Below are positions 36,896 to 46,052 of a stretch of 64,000 bases of DNA, one piece after another. The notes below the pieces were generated by a model that was not told the DNA's origin, did no database searches, and saw only the letters and a list, made by a program, of their open reading frames with translations. The position numbers and the translations under genes were made by a program. Each line of letters opens with the position of its first letter. Positions within the stretch are counted from its first letter, which is position 1. The stretch spans positions 1 through 64,000 of the forward strand of contig CAUBVH010000011.1 of assembly GCA_958439425.1 (NCBI GenBank), in the 5' to 3' direction. The DNA comes from an uncultured Collinsella sp. (GTDB taxonomy: Bacteria > Actinomycetota > Coriobacteriia > Coriobacteriales > Coriobacteriaceae).

Positions 36896-38152
36896 TTACA
36901 TCCCTGTCAACAACACGACATCGAGAATCGTCACGATGGCACCGATCCCTACGAGCAGCGCGTTGAGTGGACGCGAATTGGCGTATTTGCCCATGACGCG
37001 GGGTGAACTGGTGAGCCGTATGAGCACAAAGACCGTAATCGGTAGCTGAAGCGACAGCAGTGCCTGACTCCAGATGAGACCTTCAAAAGGATTTGGGACG
37101 ACCAGGCACGCCGTCACTGCGCCGACGAAACAGGCCGCCACCCCGATCGAGGAATGTCGGTCGTGGATATCGTATTCCTCGTCGAACATGCCCGCAGTGA
37201 TGGTCCCCGCCGCCATGCCCGCTGTCACGCTGCTCGATAGTCCCGCGAACAGCAGCGCTACCGCAAAGATGGTCGAGCTCGCCGGGCCCAGAATGGGGGA
37301 GAGCGTGGCCGCTGCGACGGCGAGGTCGTCTACGACCATGCCGTGCGCAAAGAAGGTCGTTGCGGCCAGGATGACCATGGCCGAGTTGATTGCCCAGCCC
37401 ACGCCCATCGAAAAGAGCGTGTCGAAGAGCTCGTAGCGCAGACGCTCTTCGATAACCTGCTCGCCTTGGCCTTCGAAGTGCATGGATTGGATGACCTCGG
37501 AGTGCAGAAAAAGGTTGTGTGGCATAACGACCGCACCCAGGACACTCACGATAATCGCGGCAGAGCCAGTGGGCATACTGGGCGTGATCCAGCTTGCGGC
37601 GGCTTGCGGCCAGTCGACCTTGACTAGTGCAAGCTCGGCCAAAAACGAGAGTCCTACCACGCCTACGAAGGCGATGATCCAGCGTTCGGCTCGCTTGTAG
37701 GAGTTCGTCATGAGCATCGCCATCGATATTGCCGCCACGATGACGCAGCCCGCACGCACGGGCAGCCCAAAGAGCATTTGAAGGGCAATCGCGCCGCCCA
37801 GGACTTCGGCCATGGCGGTGGCGATGGTCGCGAGATAGGCGCTGCCGAGCACCGCGCGTCCCACGATGCGGGGGAGAAAGCGGGTCGTGGCCTCGGCAAG
37901 GCAGGCGCCCGTGGCGATGCCCAAGTGCGCCGCGTTGTGCTGCAGCACGATGAGCATAATCGTGGACAGCGTGACGATCCACAGCAGCGCGTAGCCAAAC
38001 TGCGAGCCCGCGGCCATATTGGAGGCCCAGTTGCCCGGGTCGATAAAGTCGACGGTCACGAGCAGCCCGGGGCCGATATGCCGCGCAATGTCTAGGCCTC
38101 CGTGACCGCCGGTGCGCCGGGAACCAAAGTGTTGTTTGAGATGGTTGAGCAT
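36896..38152 (-). CDS. NRAMP-family divalent metal transporter
   Basis: A 418-aa proton-coupled Mn2+/Fe2+ importer with eleven membrane segments. The metal-binding DPGN (in DFIDPGNWASNMAAGS, near residue 40) and MPHNLFLHS with the second metal-binding histidine stretch are present. The usual metal-site methionine sits before PHN only in part of the family, so Mn versus Fe preference is open. ATG at 38152 follows AGGAG; the longer frame to 38188 has no such site. A perfect 14-bp palindrome in the leader is a candidate metal-repressor site. Confidence 0.9.
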   Translation of the reverse strand: MLNHLKQHFGSRRTGGHGGLDIARHIGPGLLVTVDFIDPGNWASNMAAGSQFGYALLWIVTLSTIMLIVLQHNAAHLGIATGACLAEATTRFLPRIVGRAVLGSAYLATIATAMAEVLGGAIALQMLFGLPVRAGCVIVAAISMAMLMTNSYKRAERWIIAFVGVVGLSFLAELALVKVDWPQAAASWITPSMPTGSAAIIVSVLGAVVMPHNLFLHSEVIQSMHFEGQGEQVIEERLRYELFDTLFSMGVGWAINSAMVILAATTFFAHGMVVDDLAVAAATLSPILGPASSTIFAVALLFAGLSSSVTAGMAAGTITAGMFDEEYDIHDRHSSIGVAACFVGAVTACLVVPNPFEGLIWSQALLSLQLPITVFVLIRLTSSPRVMGKYANSRPLNALLVGIGAIVTILDVVLLTGM

Positions 38153-38198
38153 GGTGCGCTCCTGTGTGCCGTTTGCTTGACGCCGCAAAGGATACCCG

Positions 38199-38212
38199 TT
38201 TTAAGCTTAAAA
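38199..38212. promoter_or_regulatory. Candidate metal-repressor operator
   Basis: TTTTAAGCTTAAAA is a perfect 14-bp palindrome 47 bp ahead of the NRAMP start, next to GTTAACCAAGACTAAC. A DtxR/MntR-type repressor is the natural candidate, from the transporter's function, not from a known consensus. Confidence 0.45.
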
Positions 38213-38273
38213 GTTAACCAAGACTAACAAAATTGTTGTATTTGAATGGGATGGTGAAAGGGGGCTGCCGAAA

Positions 38274-38425
38274 TGTCTCGATCTGTAACAACTAGGGATG
38301 GAAATTGGGCCTAGGTGTTACAGATCGAGACAGGAAGAAATGGTCCTATGGAATGTCTCTCGAAAACATCTCAATCTGTAACAGTTAGTCGTCGTAATTG
38401 GGCCTTCCTGTTACAGATTGAGATG
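38274..38425. repeat. 59-bp interrupted palindrome array, locus 2 (2 units)
   Basis: Units 38274-38332 and 38367-38425, here 34 bp apart, the only wide gap of the set. Interiors are 27 bp. They lie between the divergently transcribed NRAMP and gltB genes; bases 38426-38607 hold the gltB promoter region without further features I can name. Confidence 0.95.
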
Positions 38426-38607
38426 TTTGAAGTGGTGAGCTAACAGGCCGAACTTGGGGCCTATGTTGTCGCCCTTGAGGTCGGCGGTGTCCACTCGTAG
38501 GGCGTGCGTTACGCAATTGTTTCGAAACGGGCAGGAAACACAACGGATCGGCGATACTTCTAGTATGCCTATTCAACTGACTGTCTAACACCAAGGGGAG
38601 GATCGCG

Positions 38608-41600
38608 ATGCAGGCAGATTCCGCTCAGCAGCAGGGCCTTTATCGCCCCGAATTCGACCACGATGCATGTGGCATCGGCGCGCTTGCCGATATCAACGGT
38701 GAGCGCCATCACCAGATTCTGGACGATGCACTGTCCATTCTGGTCAACTTGGAGCACCGCGGCGGCACGGGACTCGAGAAGAACACCGGCGACGGCGCTG
38801 GCATCCTGTTCCAGGTTCCGCATCACTTTTTCCGTAAAGAGGCTCAAAAGTGCGGCCAGATTCTGCCGACAGAGGGCGACTATGGCGTGGCCATGCTGTT
38901 CTTCCCGCAGGACGACAAGGGCGTGGAGGATGCCCGCCGCGTGTTTGAGGAGGGCTGCGCCGAGGCCGGCATGCCGCTGCTCTTTTGGCGCGAGGTGCCG
39001 GTCGACCCGCACGACCTGGGCGAGACGGCCCGCGCCTGCATGCCTACTATCCTGCAGGCCTTCCTGGGCCGTCCGGACGACACGCCCGCCGGCGATGCCT
39101 TTGAGCGTCGCCTGTACGTGTGCCGCCGCACCATCGAAAAAAAGGCCGACGCCGAGTTTGCCCTGCGCGACAAGATCTTCTATGTGTGCTCCATGAGCTC
39201 GCGCACCATCGTGTACAAGGGCATGCTGGTTGCCACGCAAATGCGCCACTTCTTCATCGATCTTAACGACGCCGCCGTCAAGACGGCCGTAGCACTCGTC
39301 CACTCGCGCTACTCCACCAACACCACGCCCAGCTGGGAGCGCGCGCACCCCAACCGCTTCATCATCCACAACGGCGAGATCAACACCCTCAAGGGCAACG
39401 TCAACTGGATCCGCGCCCGCGAGCCCAACCTGTACAGCCCCGTGCTGCAGCACGATCTTGAGCGCGTGATGCCCATCATCAACCGCGAGGGCTCCGACTC
39501 CGCGATTCTGGACAACGTGCTCGAGTTCCTGGTCATGAACGGTCGCCCGCTCACGCGTGCCGCGTCCATGTTGCTGCCCGAGCCGTGGGATCACAACGAC
39601 AGCCTGAGCGAGGAGCGCCGCGCCTACGACGCTTACCAGTCCATGCTCATGGAGCCGTGGGATGGCCCGGCGGCCATCGCCTTTACCGACGGTCGCACGC
39701 TGGGCGCCGCCCTCGACCGTAACGGCCTGCGTCCCGCCCGCTACTATGTGACGCGCGACGGCCGCTTTATGCTGGCAAGCGAGGTGGGCACCATCGAGGT
39801 GCGCCCCGAGAACATCCTGACGAGTGGCTGTCTGGGGCCGGGCCAGATGCTCGAGGTCGACTTTGCCCGCGGGCGTGTCATCTACAACGATGAGCTGCGC
39901 ACCCGTTACGCCAAGGAAAAGCCCTACCGTGATTGGATTGCCGAGGAGACGCTGACCGTTGACGCGCTCGATGAGCCCGTTGCGGCAACACCCGCCGAGG
40001 ACGCCGAGGTGCCTGCCGCCGTGCGCATGGCCAAGCTCGGCTATCACTGGGATGATGTTGACGAGGTCGTGCGCCCCATGGCCCAGCAGGGCAAGGCCCC
40101 GCTCGCCTCGATGGGTATCGATGCGCCGCTGGCCTGTCTGTCCAAGAAGACGCGTTCGTTCTTTGACTACTTCTATCAGCTGTTCGCCCAGGTCACGAAC
40201 CCGCCCATCGACGCCCTGCGCGAGCATATGGTCACCTCGACCACGCTTTACCTGGGCAACCACGGCAACCTGCTCGAGGACTCCCGTACGGCCTGCCAGC
40301 TGGTTCGCCTGGAGCGCCCGTTGTTCAACGAGGAGGAGTTCGAGCATATCTGCGCCATCGACCGTGTTGGCTTTAAGACCCGCCGTTTCCGTGCCGTGTA
40401 CTGCCGCGATGCCGGCGAGGGCGCGCTGCAGGCTGCGCTCAAGCAGCTTGCAGAGGACGTTGAGGCTGCGGTCCGCGACGGCGTGAACATCGTGGTGTTG
40501 AGCGATCGAGCCGCGGCGGGCGAGGTGCCCGTTCCATCGCTGCTCGCCGTGGGCTGTGTGCACAACCACCTGATCCGCGCCGGCGTGCGCACCTTTGCCG
40601 ACATCGTGGTGGAGTGCGGCGACGCCGTGTCCCCGCACGACTTTGCGGCGCTGGTGGGCTACTCCGCGAGCGGCATCTACCCGTACAACGCGCATGCGTG
40701 CATCCGCGGTCTGGCGGCACGCGGCGACCTGGACGTGACGGCCGAGCAGGGCATCGCCAACTTCAACAAGGCTGCGACCGCCGGCATCGTCTCCATCATG
40801 TCCAAGATGGGCATCTCCACGGTGCAGAGCTACCATTCGGCGCAGATCTTCGAGGCCGTGGGCTTTACGCCGGAGTTCGTCAACGCGTACTTCGCCGGCA
40901 CGGTGAGCCGTGTGGGCGGTATGGGTGTCGAGGACGTTGAGCGCGAGCAAAACGAGCGCTACGACGCCGCGCTCGCTATCCTTAAGAGCTCGGCTCCCGA
41001 TCAGCTGCCCACGCTGGGCCTGACCAAGTGGCGTCCGCTCGGCGGCGAGGATCACCTCATCGATCCGCAGACTGTCTACTTGCTGCAGACCGCCTGCCGT
41101 GAGGACAGCTACGACACCTTTAAGGAGTACAGCGCCCGCCTGCACCGCACCGGCCGTGCCGTGCGCCTGCGCGACCTGCTGGACTTTGATGCCAGCGGTC
41201 GCACTCCGGTGGCACTCGACGAGGTCGAGCCCGCGCTCAACATCGTCCGCCGCTTTAACACCGGCGCCATGTCGTATGGCTCCATCAGCAAAGAGGCACA
41301 CGAGTGCATGGCCATCGCCATGAACCGCCTGCACGGCCGTTCCAACTCCGGCGAGGGCGGTGAGGATCCGCGTCGCGAGACCCCGCTGGCTAACGGTGAC
41401 TCCAAGAACTCCGCCATCAAGCAGGTAGCAAGCGCGCGCTTTGGCGTGACGAGCCGCTACCTGTGCAGTGCCTTCGAGATTCAGATCAAGATGGCCCAGG
41501 GCGCCAAGCCCGGCGAGGGCGGACACCTGCCCGGCAAGAAGGTCTACCCCTGGATCGCCGAGGTCCGTCAGTCCACGCCCGGCATCGGCCTGATCTCGCC

Positions 41601-43293
41601 TCCGCCGCACCACGACATCTACTCTATCGAGGACCTAGCAGAGCTGATCTTTGACCTTAAGAACGCCAACCCCGGCGCACGCGTGTCGGTCAAGCTGGTC
41701 AGCGAGGCCGGCGTCGGCACCATCGCCACCGGTGTGGCCAAGGGTGCTGCCGACAAGATCTTGATCAGCGGCCACAATGGCGGCTCAGGTGCCGCTGCGC
41801 GCGACTCTATCTGGCACGCGGGTCTGCCGCTGGAGCTTGGCCTTGCCGAGGCCCAGCAGACGCTGCTGCAAAACGGTCTGCGCTCACGCGTGGTGCTCGA
41901 GGCCGACGGCAAGCTCATGGACGGCACCGATGTTGCCGTCGCCTGCCTGTTGGGCGCCGAGGAGTTTGGTTTTGCGACCATGCCGCTCATCTCCATGGGC
42001 TGCCTCATGCAGCGCGACTGCCAGCAGGACACCTGCCCGGCCGGTATCGCTACGCAAAATTGCCGCCTGCGTCGCGGCTTCCGTGGCAAGCCCGAGCACG
42101 TTGAGCACTTTATGCTCTTTGTTGCCGAGCAGCTGCGCGAGGTCATGGCGAGCCTGGGCTTCCGCACCGTCGACGAGATGGTCGGCCATCCCGAGTGCTT
42201 GCGCCAGATCGAGGTCCCGGGCAACCGCAAGGCCAACCTGCTCGATCTGACGCCCGTGCTGGCGAGCGCGACCTGCGAGTTCGGTGCCCATATTCCGGGC
42301 GCCGACGGTCGCCACTTCCTGCCGCAGATGGCCGCGGACAGCGAGCTCGACAAGACGCTCGACTCCACGTTGTTTGTGCCCTATACGGCCGATGCCCGTG
42401 CGCACCTGCGTCCGATTCGCTTCCGTGCCGATATCGCCAACGTCAACCGCTGCGTGGGCACCATCCTGGGCAACGCGGTGACCAAGGCGCATCCCGAGGG
42501 CCTGCCCGCCGGCTCCATCACCATCGATTGCGATGGTTCGGCCGGTCAGAGCTTTGGCGCCTTCCTGCCGCGCGGTATTACGCTCAACGTGTGCGGCGAC
42601 GCCAACGACTACTTTGGCAAGGGCCTTTCGGGCGGCGAGGTGTCGGTGCGCCCCAACCCGCATGCGACCTACAAGTTCGACGAGAACATCATCGTGGGCA
42701 ACGTTGCGTTCTTTGGTGCCACGAGCGGCCGCGGCTTCATTAACGGTCTTGCCGGCCAGCGTTTTGCCGTGCGCAACTCCGGTGCCACGGTGGTGGTCGA
42801 GGGCTGCGGCAACCATGGCTGCGAATACATGACGGGCGGTCTGGCGCTCATCCTGGGCGAGGTCGGGCAGAATTTTGCCGCCGGCATGACAGGCGGCGTG
42901 GCCTACGTCTTTGACCAGTACGGCACACTCAATGCCCGCGTGAACCACGAGAGCGTTGATCTCAAGGCCCCGACGGCCGGCGAGCTGGCGCAGATTCGCG
43001 AGCTCATCCAGGAGCACGTGGACGCTACGCAGAGCCCGCGCGGCATCAAGCTGCTCTACAGCTTTGAAACGATGAGCAAGCACTTTGTGAAGGTCATTCC
43101 GACCGAGTATGAGCGCGTGCTGGCGATTGTCGCCGCGGGCGAGGCTGCCGGAAAGACGCATGCGCAGGCTGAGGAGCTGGCGTTTGACATTGTGACCGGT
43201 CGCGCGAGTGCCGCTGATGTCGCTCGCTTTGATGTTGCGGGCGCTGCGTCCGTGGCTGCCGGCTCTGTTGCTTCGACCAAGAAGGAGGCGTAA
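38608..43293 (+). CDS. gltB: Glutamate synthase large subunit
   Basis: A 1561-aa GltB. Order: glutamine amidotransferase domain with the nucleophile Cys21 in DHDACGIGALAD (a 20-residue propeptide would be removed), central domain, FMN-binding synthase domain (GGRSN-like HGRSNSGEGGEDP, KPGEGGHLPG, ISGHNGGSGAA), an iron-sulfur cysteine cluster in CLMQRDCQQDTCPAGIATQNC, and the GXGXG beta-helix domain at the C-terminus. It makes glutamate from glutamine and 2-oxoglutarate with GltD. ATG at 38608 follows GGGGAGG. Confidence 0.96.
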   Translation: MQADSAQQQGLYRPEFDHDACGIGALADINGERHHQILDDALSILVNLEHRGGTGLEKNTGDGAGILFQVPHHFFRKEAQKCGQILPTEGDYGVAMLFFPQDDKGVEDARRVFEEGCAEAGMPLLFWREVPVDPHDLGETARACMPTILQAFLGRPDDTPAGDAFERRLYVCRRTIEKKADAEFALRDKIFYVCSMSSRTIVYKGMLVATQMRHFFIDLNDAAVKTAVALVHSRYSTNTTPSWERAHPNRFIIHNGEINTLKGNVNWIRAREPNLYSPVLQHDLERVMPIINREGSDSAILDNVLEFLVMNGRPLTRAASMLLPEPWDHNDSLSEERRAYDAYQSMLMEPWDGPAAIAFTDGRTLGAALDRNGLRPARYYVTRDGRFMLASEVGTIEVRPENILTSGCLGPGQMLEVDFARGRVIYNDELRTRYAKEKPYRDWIAEETLTVDALDEPVAATPAEDAEVPAAVRMAKLGYHWDDVDEVVRPMAQQGKAPLASMGIDAPLACLSKKTRSFFDYFYQLFAQVTNPPIDALREHMVTSTTLYLGNHGNLLEDSRTACQLVRLERPLFNEEEFEHICAIDRVGFKTRRFRAVYCRDAGEGALQAALKQLAEDVEAAVRDGVNIVVLSDRAAAGEVPVPSLLAVGCVHNHLIRAGVRTFADIVVECGDAVSPHDFAALVGYSASGIYPYNAHACIRGLAARGDLDVTAEQGIANFNKAATAGIVSIMSKMGISTVQSYHSAQIFEAVGFTPEFVNAYFAGTVSRVGGMGVEDVEREQNERYDAALAILKSSAPDQLPTLGLTKWRPLGGEDHLIDPQTVYLLQTACREDSYDTFKEYSARLHRTGRAVRLRDLLDFDASGRTPVALDEVEPALNIVRRFNTGAMSYGSISKEAHECMAIAMNRLHGRSNSGEGGEDPRRETPLANGDSKNSAIKQVASARFGVTSRYLCSAFEIQIKMAQGAKPGEGGHLPGKKVYPWIAEVRQSTPGIGLISPPPHHDIYSIEDLAELIFDLKNANPGARVSVKLVSEAGVGTIATGVAKGAADKILISGHNGGSGAAARDSIWHAGLPLELGLAEAQQTLLQNGLRSRVVLEADGKLMDGTDVAVACLLGAEEFGFATMPLISMGCLMQRDCQQDTCPAGIATQNCRLRRGFRGKPEHVEHFMLFVAEQLREVMASLGFRTVDEMVGHPECLRQIEVPGNRKANLLDLTPVLASATCEFGAHIPGADGRHFLPQMAADSELDKTLDSTLFVPYTADARAHLRPIRFRADIANVNRCVGTILGNAVTKAHPEGLPAGSITIDCDGSAGQSFGAFLPRGITLNVCGDANDYFGKGLSGGEVSVRPNPHATYKFDENIIVGNVAFFGATSGRGFINGLAGQRFAVRNSGATVVVEGCGNHGCEYMTGGLALILGEVGQNFAAGMTGGVAYVFDQYGTLNARVNHESVDLKAPTAGELAQIRELIQEHVDATQSPRGIKLLYSFETMSKHFVKVIPTEYERVLAIVAAGEAAGKTHAQAEELAFDIVTGRASAADVARFDVAGAASVAAGSVASTKKEA

Positions 43294-43298
43294 GTGCC

Positions 43299-44780
43299 AT
43301 GGGTAAGCCCGGTGCTTTTCTTGATATCGATCGCGTGACCCACGAGCTGCGCCCCGTGGAGGAGCGCAGCCATGATTTTGATCCGCTGTACGTGGAGCTC
43401 GATGACGATGCGCGTCGCGCCCAGGCGAGCCGCTGCATGATGTGCGGCGTGGCGTTTTGCCAGATGGGCGCGAGCTTTGGCAAGGCACGTCCGAGCGGCT
43501 GCCCGCTGCATAACCTGATTCCCGAGTGGAATGAGCTGGTGTACCGCGGCCGCTGGGACGAGGCTGCCGAGCGCCTGTCACTCACCTCGCCCATGCCCGA
43601 GTTCACGAGTCGCGTGTGCCCGGCGCTGTGCGAGGCCGCGTGCAACCTGGGTTCGGTCGATGGCCAGCCCACGACGATCCATGACAACGAGCGTGCGATC
43701 AGCGACCATGAGTGGGCAAATGGCGGCCCGCGTCGCTTTGAACCGGCAGGGAAGGGCGCACCCACGGTTGCCGTGGTGGGCTCCGGTCCTGCTGGTCTGG
43801 TGGCAGCATGGGAGCTTGCGCGTCGTGGCGCCCGCGTGACGGTGTTTGAGCGAGACGATCGCCCGGGCGGTCTGCTTATGTACGGCATTCCCAACATGAA
43901 ACTCGAGAAGTCCGTGGTCGAGCGTCGCGTGGCGCTCATGCGCGAGCTGGGCATTGTGTTTGAGCTGGATGCCGATGTGAACGATCCCAAGGTTGCCGCC
44001 AAGCTCGATGACTTTGACGCCGTCGTGGTGGCTGCCGGCGCTCGTGCGCCCCGCGGTCTTTCGGCTGCGAACGTGGATGCTCCGGGCGTGGTGTACGCGG
44101 TGGACTACCTGACGGCTTCGACCGTCTCGGTGCTCGATGGCGGCGAGCCTGCGGTGAACGCGCGCGGTCTGGACGTCGTGGTCATTGGCGGCGGCGATAC
44201 CGGCAACGACTGCGTGGGTACCGCCGTGCGTCAGGGTGCGCGCAGCGTGCGCCAGTTTGAGTTCTTGCCGGCTGCGCCCTATAAGCGCACGGCGAGCAAC
44301 CCCTGGCCGCAGTGGCCAAACGTTAAGAAGACCGACTACGGCCAGCAGGAGGCTATCGCTGCGATGGGTGGCGAGATGCGTGCCTGGGGCGTGGATACGC
44401 TCGAGGTGCTGCTGGACAAGAAGGGTGCGGCTGCGGGTCTGCGCGTGGTCGATCTGGACTGGTCGGCGGGAAAGCCCGAGCGCATCGCGGGCTCCGAGCA
44501 CGAGGTGCCGGCGCAGCTGGTGCTCATCGCCTGCGGCTTTACGGGTCCCGAGCATGGCGTGTTCGATGCGGTGGGCGTGCCTGTTGCCACCGCTGGTCGT
44601 CCGCTGCCGGTGATGGCTGCCGAGGGCTCGCACCTCGCGGCTCGCACGGAGGGTGTCGCCGCGGATGCCGCGCCGGTGTATGTGGCCGGTGACGCCCGCA
44701 ACGGCAGCTCGCTCGTTGTGAGTGCTATGGCCGATGCCCTGGCCTGCGCAGCCGAAGTCGCCGAGGCGCTGGAGCTGTAA
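43299..44780 (+). CDS. gltD: Glutamate synthase small subunit
   Basis: A 493-aa FAD/NADPH reductase that feeds electrons to GltB. N-terminal cysteines for two [4Fe-4S] clusters (CMMCGVAFCQMG, SGCPLHN, CPALCEAACNLG), FAD-binding VAVVGSGPAGLVAAWELARRG, and NADPH-binding VVVIGGGDTGNDCVGTAVRQGA. Five bases separate it from gltB; start ATG at 43299 follows AAGGAGG. A GGGGACGTTCTT hairpin with a T-run follows as terminator. Confidence 0.96.
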   Translation: MGKPGAFLDIDRVTHELRPVEERSHDFDPLYVELDDDARRAQASRCMMCGVAFCQMGASFGKARPSGCPLHNLIPEWNELVYRGRWDEAAERLSLTSPMPEFTSRVCPALCEAACNLGSVDGQPTTIHDNERAISDHEWANGGPRRFEPAGKGAPTVAVVGSGPAGLVAAWELARRGARVTVFERDDRPGGLLMYGIPNMKLEKSVVERRVALMRELGIVFELDADVNDPKVAAKLDDFDAVVVAAGARAPRGLSAANVDAPGVVYAVDYLTASTVSVLDGGEPAVNARGLDVVVIGGGDTGNDCVGTAVRQGARSVRQFEFLPAAPYKRTASNPWPQWPNVKKTDYGQQEAIAAMGGEMRAWGVDTLEVLLDKKGAAAGLRVVDLDWSAGKPERIAGSEHEVPAQLVLIACGFTGPEHGVFDAVGVPVATAGRPLPVMAAEGSHLAARTEGVAADAAPVYVAGDARNGSSLVVSAMADALACAAEVAEALEL

Positions 44781-44784
44781 AGTA

Positions 44785-44856
44785 GTCATTCAAGAACGTC
44801 CCCAACGACTAGTCATTGGGGACGTTCTTTTTTGTCTAGTCGTTGGGGACACTCTT
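44785..44856. repeat. GGGGACGTTCTT repeats acting as gltBD terminator
   Basis: An inverted copy (44785-44809) and a direct copy (from 44812) pair through AAGAACGTCCCC and GGGGACGTTCTT, with a six-T run at 44828-44833, so they make a working terminator shape. A third, degenerate copy (GTCGTTGGGGACACTCTTT) follows to 44856. Confidence 0.85.
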
Positions 44857-45145
44857 TGCGAGCGATTTGCTCGTTTATCGACGTACGGGTGTTCATTTGT
44901 CGACTTCTTGGGCTGTGGTCACCTGTTGTTTCTGTGGTGGCTGCGGGCATCTGGCTCAAATGAGCGGGTTGGCTGTCTATGTCTACCTGCGGTTTCGTTG
45001 CGGTGCGCTCATTCGGTCAAGTGTCCCGTCAAGTGTTTGGTTAGCATCTGGTTTGCAGTCGAAGGCCTATTTTGCCCGCGCTTGCCTCGGTTGCTCGCCC
45101 TCCTCGTAAGCTCAAATTGAGGTCCATCAGTTTGAGGAGGATGCT
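44857..45145. other. Gene-free stretch
   Basis: About 290 bases without a credible reading frame. I see no clear promoter, RNA or further repeat, apart from the GAGGAGG ribosome site of the next gene at its right end. Confidence 0.5.
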
Positions 45146-45853
45146 ATGACTGACCAAATTTATGACCGAGCAGAGCTGGCCGAAGCCGTCGGCAACGATA
45201 TTGCCGACATGGCTCACTTTTGGATGCTGCGGAAGTTTCAATTCCTGGAGCCGGCGCGCGAGCAGTTCGAGATTATCGTCGATCCGTGGCTCAGCTATTG
45301 CGAGGAACCTTCTCAAAACGAAATCATGGCCTACAACATGGCGTTTACCGATTGGATGCTGTTTGAGCGCCCCTATTACCACGGCAAGACGCTGTTGGAG
45401 CTGTATGTGGACGAGCCGCCGGCGTCAATTTCTCCTGCTTCGCTCGGGCGACTTAAGCAGGTGCGTGACACGCAGTATTTCTCGCGCTTTGGCATTTTGG
45501 ACAAGAATCCTGCGTCCGGCATGGTCGTGCTGAAGGACACGCGCACCGACCGTCGCTTTGATGTCTACGACCCACATATCGTGCAAAAGGAACACTGGAA
45601 TGATGGCGCAATTGCGGTACGCCTTGCCTGCGCTGACGATGTCTGGCTGGCGGCGGGGCAGCTCTACCTGTATGACATCGCGCGCCTGAGTGACACAGCG
45701 GTCGACGGGCCGGGCGCGGTGCATCCCGAGGACCTACAGGACGGTTTCGACACCTCGTGCATCAGCTTCTTTTTGCGCCTGGTCCGCGACATCATGGGCG
45801 CCCAGGGGCGGTACGTGAAGTCACTCAACATCTACGAGCAGGAGTGGGAGTAG
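45146..45853 (+). CDS. Uncharacterised soluble protein, 235 aa
   Basis: I do not recognise this family. The protein has no signal peptide or membrane segment, is acidic and rich in aromatic residues (AHFWMLRKFQFLEP, FTDWMLFERPYYHGKTLLELY), and looks like a mixed alpha/beta cytosolic domain; the middle part (FGILDKNPASGMVVLKDTRTDRRFDVYD) could be a small beta barrel. ATG at 45146 follows GAGGAGG at good spacing, and codon use matches the neighbours, so it is real. Its stop lies 41 bp before a palindrome array. Confidence 0.7.
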   Translation: MTDQIYDRAELAEAVGNDIADMAHFWMLRKFQFLEPAREQFEIIVDPWLSYCEEPSQNEIMAYNMAFTDWMLFERPYYHGKTLLELYVDEPPASISPASLGRLKQVRDTQYFSRFGILDKNPASGMVVLKDTRTDRRFDVYDPHIVQKEHWNDGAIAVRLACADDVWLAAGQLYLYDIARLSDTAVDGPGAVHPEDLQDGFDTSCISFFLRLVRDIMGAQGRYVKSLNIYEQEWE

Positions 45854-45893
45854 GGGGGTGGGCAGTTGTCGCCTGCCTTGCCTTCTGCCTTTC

Positions 45894-46033
45894 TGTCTTG
45901 ATCTGTAACGTTTAGGGACAAAAAATCGGTCTTCCTGTTACAGATTGAGACAAAGAGGTGCAATGCTGCACGAATGTCTCGATCTGTAACATCTAGCGGC
46001 CAAAAATCGGTCTTCTTGTTACAGATCAAGACG
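45894..46033. repeat. 59-bp interrupted palindrome array, locus 3 (2 units)
   Basis: Units 45894-45952 and 45975-46033, 22 bp apart, interiors exactly 27 bp. The array ends 20 bp before the start of the nuclease-like gene at 46053, so it overlaps where that gene's promoter should be. Confidence 0.95.
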
Positions 46034-46052
46034 TTTGTCGGTGGAGGCAACG

